Part shown: positions 34,594 to 45,883 of the stretch, piece by piece
Position numbering within the stretch: the first letter of the stretch is position 1
Layout of the letters: every line of letters starts with the position of its first letter
Source of the DNA: Brachypodium distachyon
Taxonomy: Eukaryota; Streptophyta; Magnoliopsida; Poales; Poaceae
Direction: 5' to 3'
NCBI RefSeq assembly: GCF_000005505.3
Contig: NC_016131.3
Span: 17,319,501-17,383,500, forward strand
DNA: 64,000 nt
Notes under the pieces: generated by a model
Seen by the model: the letters and a program-made list of their open reading frames with translations, nothing else
Databases searched by the model: none
Told to the model about the DNA's origin: nothing
Made by a program: the position numbers and the translations under genes

Positions 34594-36510
34594 TGAATAA
34601 AGGGAAATTTCAAACACTTCAAGAAAAACTTGCTAAACGGTTGTTAACTTGGGGAGAAGCTAACCTCTCAAGTGGTGGAAAGGAGGTTATGATTAAATCT
34701 GTTGGCCAAGCTCTCCCAACATATGTCATGGGGGTGTTCAAATTGCCTGCTGGCCTCTGTGAGGACCTCACCAATCTCATGGGTGACTTTTGGTGGGGTA
34801 AGGAAAATGGTAAGAAGAAGATGCACTGGGTTGCTTGGGACACTTTGCTGCGGCCCAAATCGCACGGTGGACTTGGATTTACAGATATGCAGTTGTTCAA
34901 CCAAGCTCTTTTGGCCCGCCAGGCTTGGCGTTTGGTGCAGCAACCGAACAGCTTATGCGCTTGTGTCCTTAGAGCTAAATACTACCCGAATGGTAATTTG
35001 ATCGACACTGTGTTCACAGGCAATGCTTCTTCTTCCTGGAAAGCCATTGAGTCCGGACTAGAGCTTTTAAAAAAAGGTGCTATTTGGAGAGTGGGAAATG
35101 GTACTAGTATAAGAATCTGGAGAGACCCCTGGATTCCTTGGGGCTCCTCCAGAAGACCCTTCACCCCACAAGGCTGCTGCCATATCCGTTGGGTCTTTGA
35201 TCTCCTCACTAATGATGGGCAATGGAACAAACAGATTATCCAAGACACCTTCCTACCTATGGACAGGGAACACATTTATAAAATTAAACCGTCGAGCAGA
35301 AATGAAGCTGACTTCCTTGCCTGGCACCCTAATAAAAAAGGAACCTTCAGTGTGAAGAGCGCCTACCATTTGGCCTTTAAAGAAGTCATGAACCAACAGG
35401 ATGTAGGGGCAGCGAGTGCTTGACCAGATGGGGTTCGCCCTGCATGGAAAATTCCTTGGCAGGTTGAGGTACCGCATAAAGTGAAGATTTTTGGTTGGAA
35501 AGTGGCAAACGACGCGCTGTCAACACAGCTGAGTTTGAGAAGGAGACAAATTGACACCCCACCCATCTGTCCTATTTGTGATCGCGAAGAAAAAGATACG
35601 TTTCATGCCTTGTTTAGATGCCCGCATGCTGTGGAACTTTGGGAACTCACGTTGGAAGCCTGGAATTTGCCCAAAGTTACAGAGATGATTGAACCTGACA
35701 GAGAATGGCTGCTCCGGCTGCTCGAACAACTGAACGATTTCCAACGCACTTGTATTTTGATGGCTCTTTAGCGCATCTGGCATGTTCATAATGAGATTAC
35801 TCACAACAAGCCGGCTCCCCCGGCTGTGGGATCTAAAAGGTTCTTAATGAGCTATGATCCCCTACTGCTGATTAGTCAAGCCCCTGTTGTTGATGTCGTC
35901 AAAGGGAAACAAGTCATAGACCACAATCATAGAGCTAACAGAGCTAGAGAAAAGAGGATGAACCTGAACCTCCCAGCTAAGTGGAGTCCTCCGTCTGTAG
36001 GTACAATTAAATTGAATGTGGATGGTTCTTTCGACCATGATTCTGCAAGCGCAGCCACCGGGGGTTGTATTCGTGATCATGATGGAAAGCTCCTTGCAGC
36101 TGCGTGTAGATACCTGTACCATTGCTGTGACCCTCTTGATGCTGAACTTGCTGCCTGTGAGGACGGTCTCCGACTCATGTTCCGGTGCACTGAACTCCTT
36201 GCCATGTTGGAAACTGACTCTGCAGAAGCTTTGGCTCTAATCACGAACAGCGGCACAAATCTCTCAGTCTACCACCATCGAGTTACAAACATCAAGGAGC
36301 TTGTGTCCTCGGGGAGGATAATCTCTGTCCGGAAAATTCCTCGTGACCAGAATAGTGCTAGTGATAGTCTAGCAAACCATTCAAGATGTAACCGTAGTAC
36401 TACTTGCTGGCTGAGAGATTTCCCTGACTTTCTTCAGCCAGCCCTCCTCTATGATTGTACCCTGGACCCTGGTTAATTAATGAAATCTTTTGTTCCTTCG
36501 CAAAAAAAAG
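34594..36510 (+). mobile_element. L1-type LINE fragment: RT end, zf-RVT and RNase H, two stops
   Basis: One continuous frame from 34593 to 36476 encodes the reverse transcriptase C-terminus (SGGKEVMIKSVGQALPTYVM), the zf-RVT domain (VPHKVKIFGWKVAND, CPICDREEKDTFHALFRCP) and an RNase H domain (IKLNVDGSFDH, LLAMLETDSAEAL, RDQNSASDSLAN). Only two in-frame stops interrupt it: TGA at 35421-35423 and TAG at 35769-35771. The second falls where Trp is usual in ALWRIWHVRN. The 3' end ATGAAATCTTTTGTTCCTTC and an A-run close at 36510. Both the 5' half of ORF2 and ORF1 are missing. Relatively young but dead. Confidence 0.92.
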
Positions 36511-36880
36511 GGCTCATTTGGTTGCACCGGGAGAAGAAACCACGGAAACCAGCCCTCGAGAAGATTTTAGTGAGCATAGGGGATCCCCTCGGTTCCACGG
36601 GAAAGATTTCCTGGGAGGGTAACTAATTCACGAGTCCATTTGGCAGCAAGGGAAAATAAGGGGAACGTTCGTTCAGTCCGTCCAGCAAGGAACGAAAAGG
36701 GAGGGGAGAGGTTCAGTCCGTCCATAACTTTAGACATGCTCTTGCTAATGCAAGAAACTTAGAAATAATTCAACAACTTTTGAGAAGAAGATAAAAACAG
36801 AAACTTTGCTATATGCAACCAGTAAGAACTGAGAACAGGGAAACTAAATTGCATCGTAAAATTACTCAAATTTTTTTTGC

Positions 36881-37101
36881 ATCATATAAGGAACAATAAA
36901 GGGCAAGCACAACTAATATCCGAAACTAAATTTGTTAGGATCAAACACCACAAGTTACAATTTTTTTGAATCCAAAACGAGGTGCCAGATCCTCCGAACA
37001 ATACTATCCGCCAAACAGGAACAATGATAGCAACCAAAATTACAGAGTGGACCAAATTTGAGGTAACAGCCTTAATTTATGACCCTTAAAATGATAAAGA
37101 A
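36881..37101 (+). repeat. 221-bp direct repeat, right copy
   Basis: Gapless counterpart of 34373-34593. It is separated from the LINE 3' end by about 370 bp of unrelated sequence beginning GGCTCATTTGGTTGCACC. Confidence 0.93.
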
Positions 37102-37284
37102 AAAACAGTCCCTGCAAAGAGATTCAAGACAGCAGCTGCTAACAAAGCACCATCACCATTTTATAACGATTCCAATCAATGACAATGTTCCTTATGATCA
37201 TCTCCAAGATCTCCAAGTTTGATATGGAACCATGTACCTACAGCAAACAACATGAGGGAAGAATAGATGATTATATGAACAACA

Positions 37285-37990
37285 TATGGGCTAAAGAGCG
37301 TGACGAAAGTGTTACCCTCTTATCAGAAAAGGCACACACCAGAAAATCAAAAGAACACTTGGTCCATGCTACTGGCTGTTTTGTGGTTTCAGAATAGGTA
37401 TATGTAACAGAAAATCAAAAGAACAATTGACTTCAGGTTTCAAGAAAAAAAAACTAACCTACACAACACTTTAGGACTACATGACAGCATGATTAAAAAT
37501 ACATAGCAAAAATCAGGATATATGGCTAAGTTGAAAAACTGGTACTGTAGCTTCTAAACAAATCTGACTTGCACTTAGGTGTAGGTAGCAATTAAAAAAC
37601 ATCCAAGAGAAAGGCATGCCAGTATGACACTATCTAATAACTTTAGAACCTTGTATTCAGCTAAGTATGGCATGGCATCAGATTGACCATAAACTACAGC
37701 TTGATTTCACAAAACAAAAGCTGACCATAGATAGCAGAACAAGTAATAAAACTTCTAGTAAAAATGAAAAACAAAAAATCAGCATGAGGAATGCAGAACC
37801 ATCAGCTACAAGCAATGGATGGCAATGATGAAAGTGTTACCCCTCTTATCAGCTTCTAGCTCATAAAGATAACGGCTAAAGAGCTTGACGAAAGTGTTAC
37901 CCCTCTGATCATAAAAGGCTCCCAGCAGAAAATCAAAAGAAAATTTAGACCATGGCACATGCCGTTTTGTGGTGCCCATTACCATGGCAT
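37285..37990 (+). repeat. Imperfect direct duplications downstream of the MYB/SANT-like gene
   Basis: GGCTAAAGAGCGTGACGAAA near 37289 recurs as GGCTAAAGAGCTTGACGAAA near 37872, each followed by about 100 bp of recognisable similarity (CAGAAAATCAAAAGAA, GTTTTGTGGT). A third partial copy lies near 37828. ATCAGCTACAAGCAA recurs near 37801 and 38002. Confidence 0.7.
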
Positions 37991-38371
37991 AATGCAAAAC
38001 CATCAGCTACAAGCAAGTATATAACAGGCACAAGCATCAGCTATGTAATGCAGAATCATGTTAGAAGAAGACTGCTTCGTGTTGACAAATCTCTTCCTCA
38101 AATGCTAGAGTTAAATATATGATTTGGGCTAACTAAATCCAGGGAAAGCTAATGGCAGTATCATAACCAAAGCTAACACATGAAGCAGCATAGCAAATGG
38201 AAGTGAATATCTTGACAGCAATAACAAAAAAAATATCTTGACATTTCGCAATCGGAAACTTTTCGGCTTAATCAATAGCGTACCTTATGTTCTTGCTGCA
38301 TCAATTTCTTCTTTCAACCAACAAATGCGAACACTTGCGACCTTGGTATTAATGAAAATTTCACGATTCTG

Positions 38372-39395
38372 CTAGCACTTGAAAAGCCGCAACGCCTTTC
38401 CTTTCTCCCAATCTGTTAAGCCTTCCATTTCTTCTAGTGTAGACACACATGCTGCAATTGAAAACTTCTCATCTGGCTTTGGTTCCTTGATCTCTTCAAT
38501 GAATTTCATAGATTGCTTCTTCCTGAAGTCCAAGTATTCTTCAAGCACCACAGCAACTTGACTTTGTTTTCTCCTTTCTGGAGGTTCTTCTTTGAGCGCA
38601 GATGTTGTAGGTTCAGCATCTTCTCTTCTTGATGCCTCTGGGCCATGCAAGTCAGTAGAGGACATGTGACCATCCAAACTAGTATATGAAAAAGGGTTTA
38701 AGCTTTCATGATGATTGGCAGAGGAGACTGTGGGGGAAACTGGATCAGTTGTTAGATCCACATGTTGAGCCACCTGCTGAACTGAGACAAAGTTCAGATC
38801 TCCTGTGGCGACACTACCTACTCCAAATAAGAAGAAAGAAGTCAAAATAAAAATATTAGTTCACTACAGGTTGCATTTGTATGGAGAAGAAAGCTACAAC
38901 AAAAATTTATGAGACAATTTTACCTTCATATAGCGAACACAGTGAATTGAAGAGAGTAAATGGCTTCGAGCGGAACTTTTTCACCTTGGGAAAGTCCTAT
39001 TGAATGCAACAATAAGATATGGTTAGCATTGGCGTTGCACGTTTTTTTTTCCAAAGAAACTGAAAGGTAATTACCTTCACCAGTTTGTTCTCCCAGATAT
39101 CTGGTTCAGCAATGATCATACAAAGGGATTCGTTCCAGCCTACTCCACTTTGCTTCCTAGCGTCTCGAACTGCCTCGTAGTTTCCTTTCAGCTCTTTTTC
39201 CTTCTCTTGAATCTGCTGCTTTGTGAAACGAGCTAACGGGAACTTTTGGTTGAATTTATCAGCCATAGTTTTCCAACCTTCAGGAGTCCATCCATTCTGA
39301 CCTTTGTACTTAGGAACGTTGTGGTCGAGTAATGTATCGACAAGTCCTCTCTCATAAGTGTGGTTCCTGGATGTCCTTGATGCTTCTTTGGCCAT
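38372..39395 (-). CDS. MYB/SANT-like DNA-binding domain protein, 3 exons
   Basis: Exons, in transcript order: 39075-39395, 38924-38996, 38372-38817. They total 840 bp, or 279 residues. Residues about 12-105 form a Myb/SANT-like (Myb_DNA-bind_3) domain (NGWTPEGWKTMADKFNQKFP, TKQQIQEKEKELKGNYEAV, GVGWNESLCMI). The C-terminal half is Ser/Thr-rich with a charged helical stretch (EEYLDFRKKQSMKFIEEIKE). Such proteins resemble the accessory Myb-like ORF of PIF/Harbinger transposons, and many plant copies are single genes of unknown role. I see no Harbinger transposase nearby, so this may be a domesticated gene. The start is the first ATG before the domain. Not recognised beyond the family. Confidence 0.88.
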
Positions 39396-40151
39396 TGCTA
39401 CATTATTGGATAGAAAATTGGTACAAGAAATTTGTAGAACACATTCATTCAAACAGCATGAAACAAGAAACAAATATAGTCTCAATTAATAATGACGGTG
39501 GAGGTGGAATATAAGGTCGCCGGAGTAAGGCGGCAACGCTTCGCGAGAGCGAGCCGGAGATTTCTTCCCGACGTCGTCGGTCGTGGAAATTTCCCCCGTG
39601 GGAGGGCTGTGGAAAAAGCAGGGATACCTCCCCCGTCATGGGCCGCCAAACACGCCCGTGGGCTGCACCGGGTCAAATTTGCCCGCGGATTTCTCACCCA
39701 GGGAAAGGCCTGGGATCCCTCCGGAAAACTGGGCTACCAAACGAGCCCTAAAGAAGACAGAGGATTCTGTTTTCCATCCCGTACTCTGTAAGCAGGGATG
39801 AGCCAGCTCGAGTAGGGCTTCAAAAAAAGACAGTGAAACTTTAATAGGACTAAATCTGCGTTGATTTGTATGTGTCCTCGTTAATCTCACACAATTAGTA
39901 TTTCAGGAAATAGGAATGCGGGCACGTGGTTTCCAAACCCCAGCCACAAGCCACATGTAACACGCGGGTAAACAAAAAAACTTCATATTGGCGAAACTTA
40001 ACTCTCCCCGAGGTCTTCTATCCATCTCTTTGCTGTAAGTACCAAGATGACCGTACTACATGCTCCTATATATGACTGATCAACAAGTTGGGATTAGGGG
40101 GGGATCAGATACTCCATTTATTTTAAGTGATTTTTAATGAGCTAATTAGTA

Positions 40152-40225
40152 CTTCCTCCGATCTTAAATTATTGCAGTTCAAATTTGTACTAAAGCAACA
40201 GCAATAATTTGGGATCGGATAAATA
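40152..40225. mobile_element. Short Stowaway-like MITE
   Basis: After TA it reads CTTCCTCCGATCTTAAATTA. The other arm AGCAATAATTTGGGATCGGA is the approximate inverse. It is about 74 bp with an eroded right end. Confidence 0.6.
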
Positions 40226-40413
40226 ACTACTAAGTAAAATGAGAAAAAGTTGCAATGCAAGCTCGAGATGAGCAGAAAAAGAAAAAACACAAGGAAAAAA
40301 GGAAAAGAAAAGGCGGAAGAAGCTAAGGACTACTCTTGTGTCATGAAAGGTCTTTTGCTAGCAATTGTCCATAAGTCGATGGAGTCAAGGATTCGTCGAG
40401 TCAGCTAGCCCGG

Positions 40414-41073
40414 CTAGAGGTCGGTCTCCTGGAAGATGCGTCTGTTGCGCTCGAGCGAGAGCTTCCAGAGAGTGATAAGCGCCAGGGTTTTGCGCCGGCC
40501 TGCATTCCTCGCATCACCACGCGATAGGTCTTGGAACCAGGGAAACGGGGCGCAGTGCGATCGCCAAGAGCTAGGGCAAAGCGAGGGGACCTGTAATTTG
40601 GTGCTGATCGCCTCCCAGATGCGACGAACCCATGGGCACTCGAAACAAATGTGGCAGGCCGTCTCGAAGTTGCGGCAACAGAACTGGCAAAAGTAGGAGT
40701 TTGGCCACCCGTGGCAGAGGAGGACATCGGCTGTGAGCAGGCGTTGCTTCTCGAGGAGCCACAAGAAGAACTTACATTTGGAAGGGGCCTTGATTGCCCA
40801 GATGTCCGTACGGAGGCTCGAAGGAATAGTGCCAGTGAACTGCATCGTGTATGCCGATGACGCCGAGTAGACACCCAACGCGGCGAACTTCGATCTGAAC
40901 TCATCTCTCCCAGGCCGAAGGGAGAGCATGTTAACTCTGGTCCAGAGCTCGACGAATTCATGGAGGTTTGGCGATGAGACCTTGCCTTGGAGGTCCTTAA
41001 TACAACGCTCATTTCGAATGGCGTCAGCAAGGGATCTGTTCTTGCGGGTGGACAGCTTGAAGAGCATTGGCAT
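40414..41073 (-). pseudogene. LINE fragment encoding a zf-RVT domain
   Basis: A 219-residue open frame shows the reverse-transcriptase zinc-binding region (APSKCKFFLWLLEKQRLLTA, CQFCCRNFETACHICFECPW, WKLSLERNRRIFQ). This is the 3' part of an L1-type ORF2 with no RT core, so it is a retrotransposon remnant and not a host gene. Beyond its 5' side lie a T-run and a 16-G run at 41098-41122. Confidence 0.85.
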
Positions 41074-41106
41074 GGCGAGGCGGGATGAAATATCTTATTT
41101 TTTTTT

Positions 41107-41122
41107 GGGGGGGGGGGGGGGG
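41107..41122 (+). repeat. Poly-G run of 16
   Basis: A T-run at 41098-41106 is followed directly by sixteen G and then CCC. Such a run is error-prone in sequencing and its true length may differ. Confidence 0.9.
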
Positions 41123-42474
41123 CCCTTTTCTCCGTCCCTTGTCAACAAGGCTCTCTCAATGCTCTCACGTAGCGTCATCTATTAATCATCTATGTTAAGT
41201 GATAAGGGATTGGGTTCGGGGGACGACTGTGAACTAACAAGGCAAGCAAAACTAGCTTAATTACTAATTAATACGATCGAGATCAGGAAGAACCTGAAGG
41301 AGTACCTTCACTGCAATTAGCTTCACTCGTACTCCTAGGATCAAGCAGTGGTGGAGATCGATCGGGGTAACGTCGATAAGTTGACTCTGCGCCCTCTCGC
41401 GCTTCGTACGCTCGAGCAGGCCACACGTAACACACGAGTAAACAGAGAAACTTCATATTGGCAAGACTTTACTCTCCCGAGGTCTTCTATCCATCTCTTG
41501 CTCTAAGTACGAAGATGATCGCACTACATGCTACAGAGTACTAGATATGACCTGATCAACAAGATAAAGATAAAACTATGCACATCATTAATCATTTTCC
41601 TACAGATCACACGCTAGCATCTATTATTAGCTTCTGTCTCGTCTCAAAGCGAGCTCGAAGTAGTGCTCTCAGGTAACGTCATCTGTTAATCATCTACAGT
41701 ATACCAATAGTAAAGGTTTTTATCTACATGACAAATAGTTAATGAGAAAAGAGGAGCAAACCGTGTCTCATGCTAAGAGCATAGGATATTGTCTCTTTAC
41801 GAAAACCATCGCGAAGACATTAATTCTCTTTTAACAAATCTTTAATAGCAACTTTTTTTCCGATGCAAACATTAAAAGACAATGCACGCTGCATTTAAGA
41901 GATTATATTTCAACATTAATTATACTCTACAAGAGGCGATATAAAGAGACTGAAATTAAAGATACAGAAAGAGACAACACTTGGGAGTCCAGTGAGAGGC
42001 CTCAAGATTATTGAGTGATATATACTTGCAGACTTTCCACGAGGCAATTCTGTTCATTTTAACAGCGAGATCATGTGAACGCGAGGAGTAGCCCCGAATT
42101 CCAAAAAAAGCAAAAGGAGAACGTCATGAACGCGAGGAATTGCATGGCAAATCTTTCCTCAAATTTTTGGTTCCACTAACTAATAACTTGTCCTTTCCGC
42201 TCCGGTTCGTCGTGCACCGCTGCCTAATTCCATCAAACCCTGTCACTGTTTTCATTTCGCCCTCCGTTTGCCGGTCAAGAGGGGGTTTGGGCGTGGACCT
42301 AACACATACTCTTTCTTCTTCCTTCCTCCTCCGGTCTCCACTCCACGTCCAAAGTCGTCGCTTCCGTTCGTTCTCCTTCCACTCCACACTCCTCCACTCC
42401 CCGAGATCCTACTCCACGCTCTGTCACCACTAGTACTAGTAAACGCCACGAGCTAGCACACAAGCTCTGTATCG

Positions 42475-44195
42475 ATGCCAATGGCGCCAATGTCTTCCTC
42501 CCTGTCCCTGAGGCGTCACGCGGTGTCCGCCTTGTGTTTGTTGTGCGGGCTCCTGTGCGCCGACGCGTCCGTGCACGGATACGCGGGCGAGCGGTTCGCG
42601 GCCGTGGGCAACGCCTTCGTCCTCAACGGCGGCAGCGAGGGCATCTACTTCTCCCCCTCCGCGGACTCCTTCATCCGGTACGTCTGATTGCCTGAACTTC
42701 GGCTATTAAGTTAAGTTAATGAATTGCTCATGTGACATCAATTTGTCGGCGCAGATTCGAGAAGGTGGCCTTCAGGCGGACGCCGGAGTCCGCGGCGGCG
42801 GCGGAGGACGACGGCAACCGCACGGCCACGGTCACCGCGGTCCTCTTCGAGGCGGCCGACCGCGACGCCATCGGAGCCGCCGCCGCCGTCCCCGGCTCCG
42901 GTTCCGGCTCGCCGCGGCGCGAGCTCTGCTGCACGCCGGCCATGGCGCGCCGCGGCGCGTGCACCGAGGGCTCGCTCGTCCTCGCGCACCGCGCGCCCAA
43001 CAACGCGAACAGCAGCTCGCCGAAGGTGCTCTCCGCGTCCTTCCTCCCAGGCGCCCTGGAGGCCTCCTTCCCCGACGAGACCATCCCGGTTCCCCGCACC
43101 GGCATGTACAACCTCCGCTTCGTCCACTGCCACGCCTCGCTCGCGGCCGTGGCCGTTGGGAAGACGATCTGGAAGAACGGGCGCGGCGGGTACCTGCCGG
43201 GCAGGATGGCCCCGCTGGAGACCTTCTACGGCGCCATGTCGCTGGCCTTCGCCGCCCTCGCCGCCTTCTGGTTCCTCCGCTACGCGCACCACTGGCGCGA
43301 GGTGGCCCCCGTCCAGAACCTCCTGACGCTCGCCATCGCGCTCGGCATGGTCGAAGTCACCGCCTGGTACCTCGACCTCGCGGAGTTCGGCGCGTCCGGC
43401 GTCCGCCCGCCGGCCACAACCTTCTGGGCCGCCACTGCCTCGGCGTCACGCCGGGCCGTCTCCCGCGTGCTCGCGCTCCTGGTCGCCATGGGCTACGGCG
43501 CGGCCCGGCCCACGCTCCGCGGAGGCGTCGGCATCAGGGTGGCCGCGCTCGGGGCGGCCTACTTCGCGGCGTCCGAGACGCTCGAGGTCGTCCAGCACGT
43601 CGGGGCCGTCAGCGACGACCATGATCACTACTCGCCGGCTTCGGGGAAGACGATCCTATTCCTCCTCGCGCTCCCCGTCGCCGTCCTCGACTCAACCTTC
43701 ATCTGCTTGATATTCGTCTCGCTGTCCCGTACCCTCCGCAGGCTGAGGGCGAGGCGGTCCAAGACGGCGAGGCTGCTGGACACGTACCGGAGGTTCGGGA
43801 CCGCGGTGACGATCGCGGCGGCGGTGTCGCTGGGGTGGGCGGCGTTCGAGGCGCACTTCAGGTGGACGGAGGGCGAGGAGCGGTGGCGCGTGGCGTGGGT
43901 GATCCCGGCGGTGTGGCAGCTCATCTCCTTCGCGCTGCTCTGCGCCGTCTGCCTGCTGTGGGCGCCCTCCCACGACTCCGCCTCCAGGTTCGCAGACGAC
44001 GCCGGCGTCTTCCGTGGCGATGACGACGGCGTGGAAGAGGAGGAGAAGCTGCCGCTGGTCAGGGTGGCCGGGCCGCTCTCGTACGTGGGCAGCTGGGCGT
44101 GCTACGTGACGCGGGACGACGACGCCAAGATCATACTCAGGACGGACTCCGGCGGCGTCTATGCCATGTCCGGCCAAGAGGGGAAACGAGTTTAG
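42475..44195 (+). CDS. Seven-transmembrane protein, TMEM87/GPR107 (plant CAND) type, 2 exons
   Basis: Exons 42475-42677 and 42755-44195 total 1644 bp, or 547 residues. A signal peptide occupies about residues 1-32 (VSALCLLCGLLCADASVHGY). A lumenal domain with Cys residues (ELCCTPAMARRGACTEG) extends to about 215. Seven hydrophobic helices then lie at roughly 225-245, 253-275, 290-315, 327-347, 367-393, 415-436 and 449-472. Conserved family segments are PLETFYGAMSL, MVEVTAWYLDL and FRWTEGEERW, followed by an acidic cytosolic tail. Animal TMEM87 proteins are Golgi/endosomal GOLD-domain seven-TM proteins; plant members have been listed as candidate GPCRs, but signalling is unproven. The start has the first ATG, with a second in-frame ATG two codons later. 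The gene is very GC-rich, unlike its surroundings. Confidence 0.9.
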
Positions 44196-45883
44196 TCGGG
44201 GGTCTGAAATGAATGAATTCGTTAAGCCGAGTCGTGTGGCGTTGTTGTTGTGCTCCCGAGTTCGATTAGCACGGGGAAATGACGAATGGCAAGGTGTAGG
44301 CGTGTAGCTCATGTAAATTGTTTGCACGTTTCACTCGTGTCACGGTGTCAGTTAAAATTGAACAGCAAAAGCGTACTATGAATCGATGCAGAGGGGATAC
44401 TTTTGAACGCAGCTCATATAAGTTGTTTGTACAAATGCGTGCGTGTCTTTGTGTACTCTTCTCTCTAGCCGTTCACGCTGAGTTTGATAATCTATTTTTT
44501 TCTTTTTCTAATCCCTTTTTAATATTATTTCATTTAGCTAACATTTTTTTACAATAAATTGTATTCCCTCCGTTCCGAATTAACCGACGTGGATTTGCAT
44601 AGTTAACTGACGTCGAGTAAAATAATTTGAGCATGGCACATTTCAACTTTCAAGTCTAGCCTAAATTGATCCGTCTTTTAGGCGGAGTTGAACCTAATAA
44701 ATTGGTGTAACAATCCCCCTGACAGGTGGGAAATGGATATTGGGCCGTATCAACACGAGCCGTCTAGTTGGGTTCTCACATGGAGGATTCCATGCGGCCC
44801 ACATACCAGCGCCAGTGGCAGGCAACCATCCATCTAGGGCAAACTACCCGGCAGCACAAATCGCAACCGTCAGATGCAGATCCAACTGCAGGCACGCCAC
44901 CACCCTTCTCTCCCTTTTTAACAAACCAAACCCCACTCCAGGAACACCCCTCTCGTGCGCCGCCGTCTTCAACCTTCGCTTCCTCCAGCGTTCGTCTCGC
45001 TACCTCGAGGTACCAAAACCCTTCTCCCCTCCCTTTCCGCCTCGCCTCGTTACGCAGATCCGCGGGTAATTATGCTTTCCCATCTTCAATCTCTTCGCGG
45101 CTAGTTATGCTGTTGCATCTTCGATCTGTTCGCGCGCCGATACGCATGGTTTTAGTTCTTCATTTATCAGCCGTATGTATAAATTTCATCTGAATTTACG
45201 ATGTTTTGGTGTGATCTGGAGGCGAAGGAGGGCAATTCAATGTTTTGTTTCGGCAGATCTTAGAAATCGGCCGCCTGGGGTGTAGATGCATCGCGTGTTT
45301 TGTCCCTGAGATCCGATATGGTATTAGACTTTGCAAGACTAGTTTTCCTTCCCTTAGATCAGTCCAGAGTTTTATATTTTCTAGCTACTTATGAATGTCT
45401 AGTGAAATAAATTAGACTATTGCATGTTCCTGCGTCAGTGAAGTTGATCACTAGCTTGCCATGCACTGTATAACCGCTTCTATTCTCAAAGGATCGCGAA
45501 CTTGGATTATTTGTGACTTGCATGTTTGTTTATCTATACCTAGTTGGTTTACAATGCACCGCGGACTTGTGGGAGATTCGTTTGTAGAACTGTATAATTT
45601 TGCCTCGGTTACAAATTGTTTACAATGCACCGCAGACTTGTGGGTGTATCTGATTTGTGCAGCATGTCAATTGTTTTGACTCACCGAAAACAAGGTTTCT
45701 TCGTAGCAGGATTTAGAGTTGTTTGGTGTTACTTTCTTTTCTTACCATTGCTCTTAATATCCTTTTGCAGTTTCGTTGTTTATTGCTCATTGATCAGCTG
45801 ATACCATGATTTGGTTTTGTGGCTAGTTCTTATGCCATTCTCTTCTGTGCCTATAGATCACCTGTGACATTTTTTGAGGCGCG
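44196..45883. other. Upstream region and 5'UTR intron of the eEF1B gene
   Basis: This holds the 3'UTR of the seven-TM gene, a single Stowaway-like end at 44564-44650, and the eEF1B promoter with GGCCCA-type site II motifs near 44740 and 44793. A C-rich presumed noncoding first exon lies near 44930-45060. A long 5'UTR intron ends near CTATAG at 45856. Inside the intron a 27-bp segment (TTTACAATGCACCGC) repeats at 45547 and 45618. Confidence 0.5.

Larger units (their letters stand above)
39951..41700 (+). repeat. Tandem duplication, first unit enlarged by insertions
   Basis: Block A (39951-40087) recurs at 41421-41562, sharing AAACTTCATATTGGC and GAGGTCTTCTATCCATCTCT. Block B (41160-41199) recurs at 41663-41700, sharing CGTCATCT and TTAATCATCTA. 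A and B are about 100 bp apart in the second unit but about 1.07 kb apart in the first, where a LINE fragment lies between them. Confidence 0.75.
39396..42474. other. Intergenic region between the MYB/SANT-like and seven-TM genes
   Basis: The first 350 bp are GC-rich, may include the MYB gene 5'UTR, and end in CTACCAAACGAGCCCTAA, a possible MITE terminus. A tandem duplication fills 39951-41700; its first unit contains a small Stowaway, a LINE fragment and a poly-G run. From 41700 to 42150 no gene is seen. The upstream region of the seven-TM gene follows. Confidence 0.5.

Noticed and set aside
34373..37101. 221-bp repeats as LTRs of a retrotransposon
   Set aside because: No TG...CA termini, primer-binding site or polypurine tract; the internal coding is LINE-type with RNase H at the 3' end.
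37285..37990. CRISPR-like spaced repeats
   Set aside because: Copies are few, imperfect and irregularly spaced in a plant nuclear sequence; simple duplications explain them.
42719..43624. Long Arg/Pro/Gly-rich frame overlapping the seven-TM gene
   Set aside because: It is a shadow frame in GC-rich coding DNA; the other frame has signal peptide, seven helices and family motifs.
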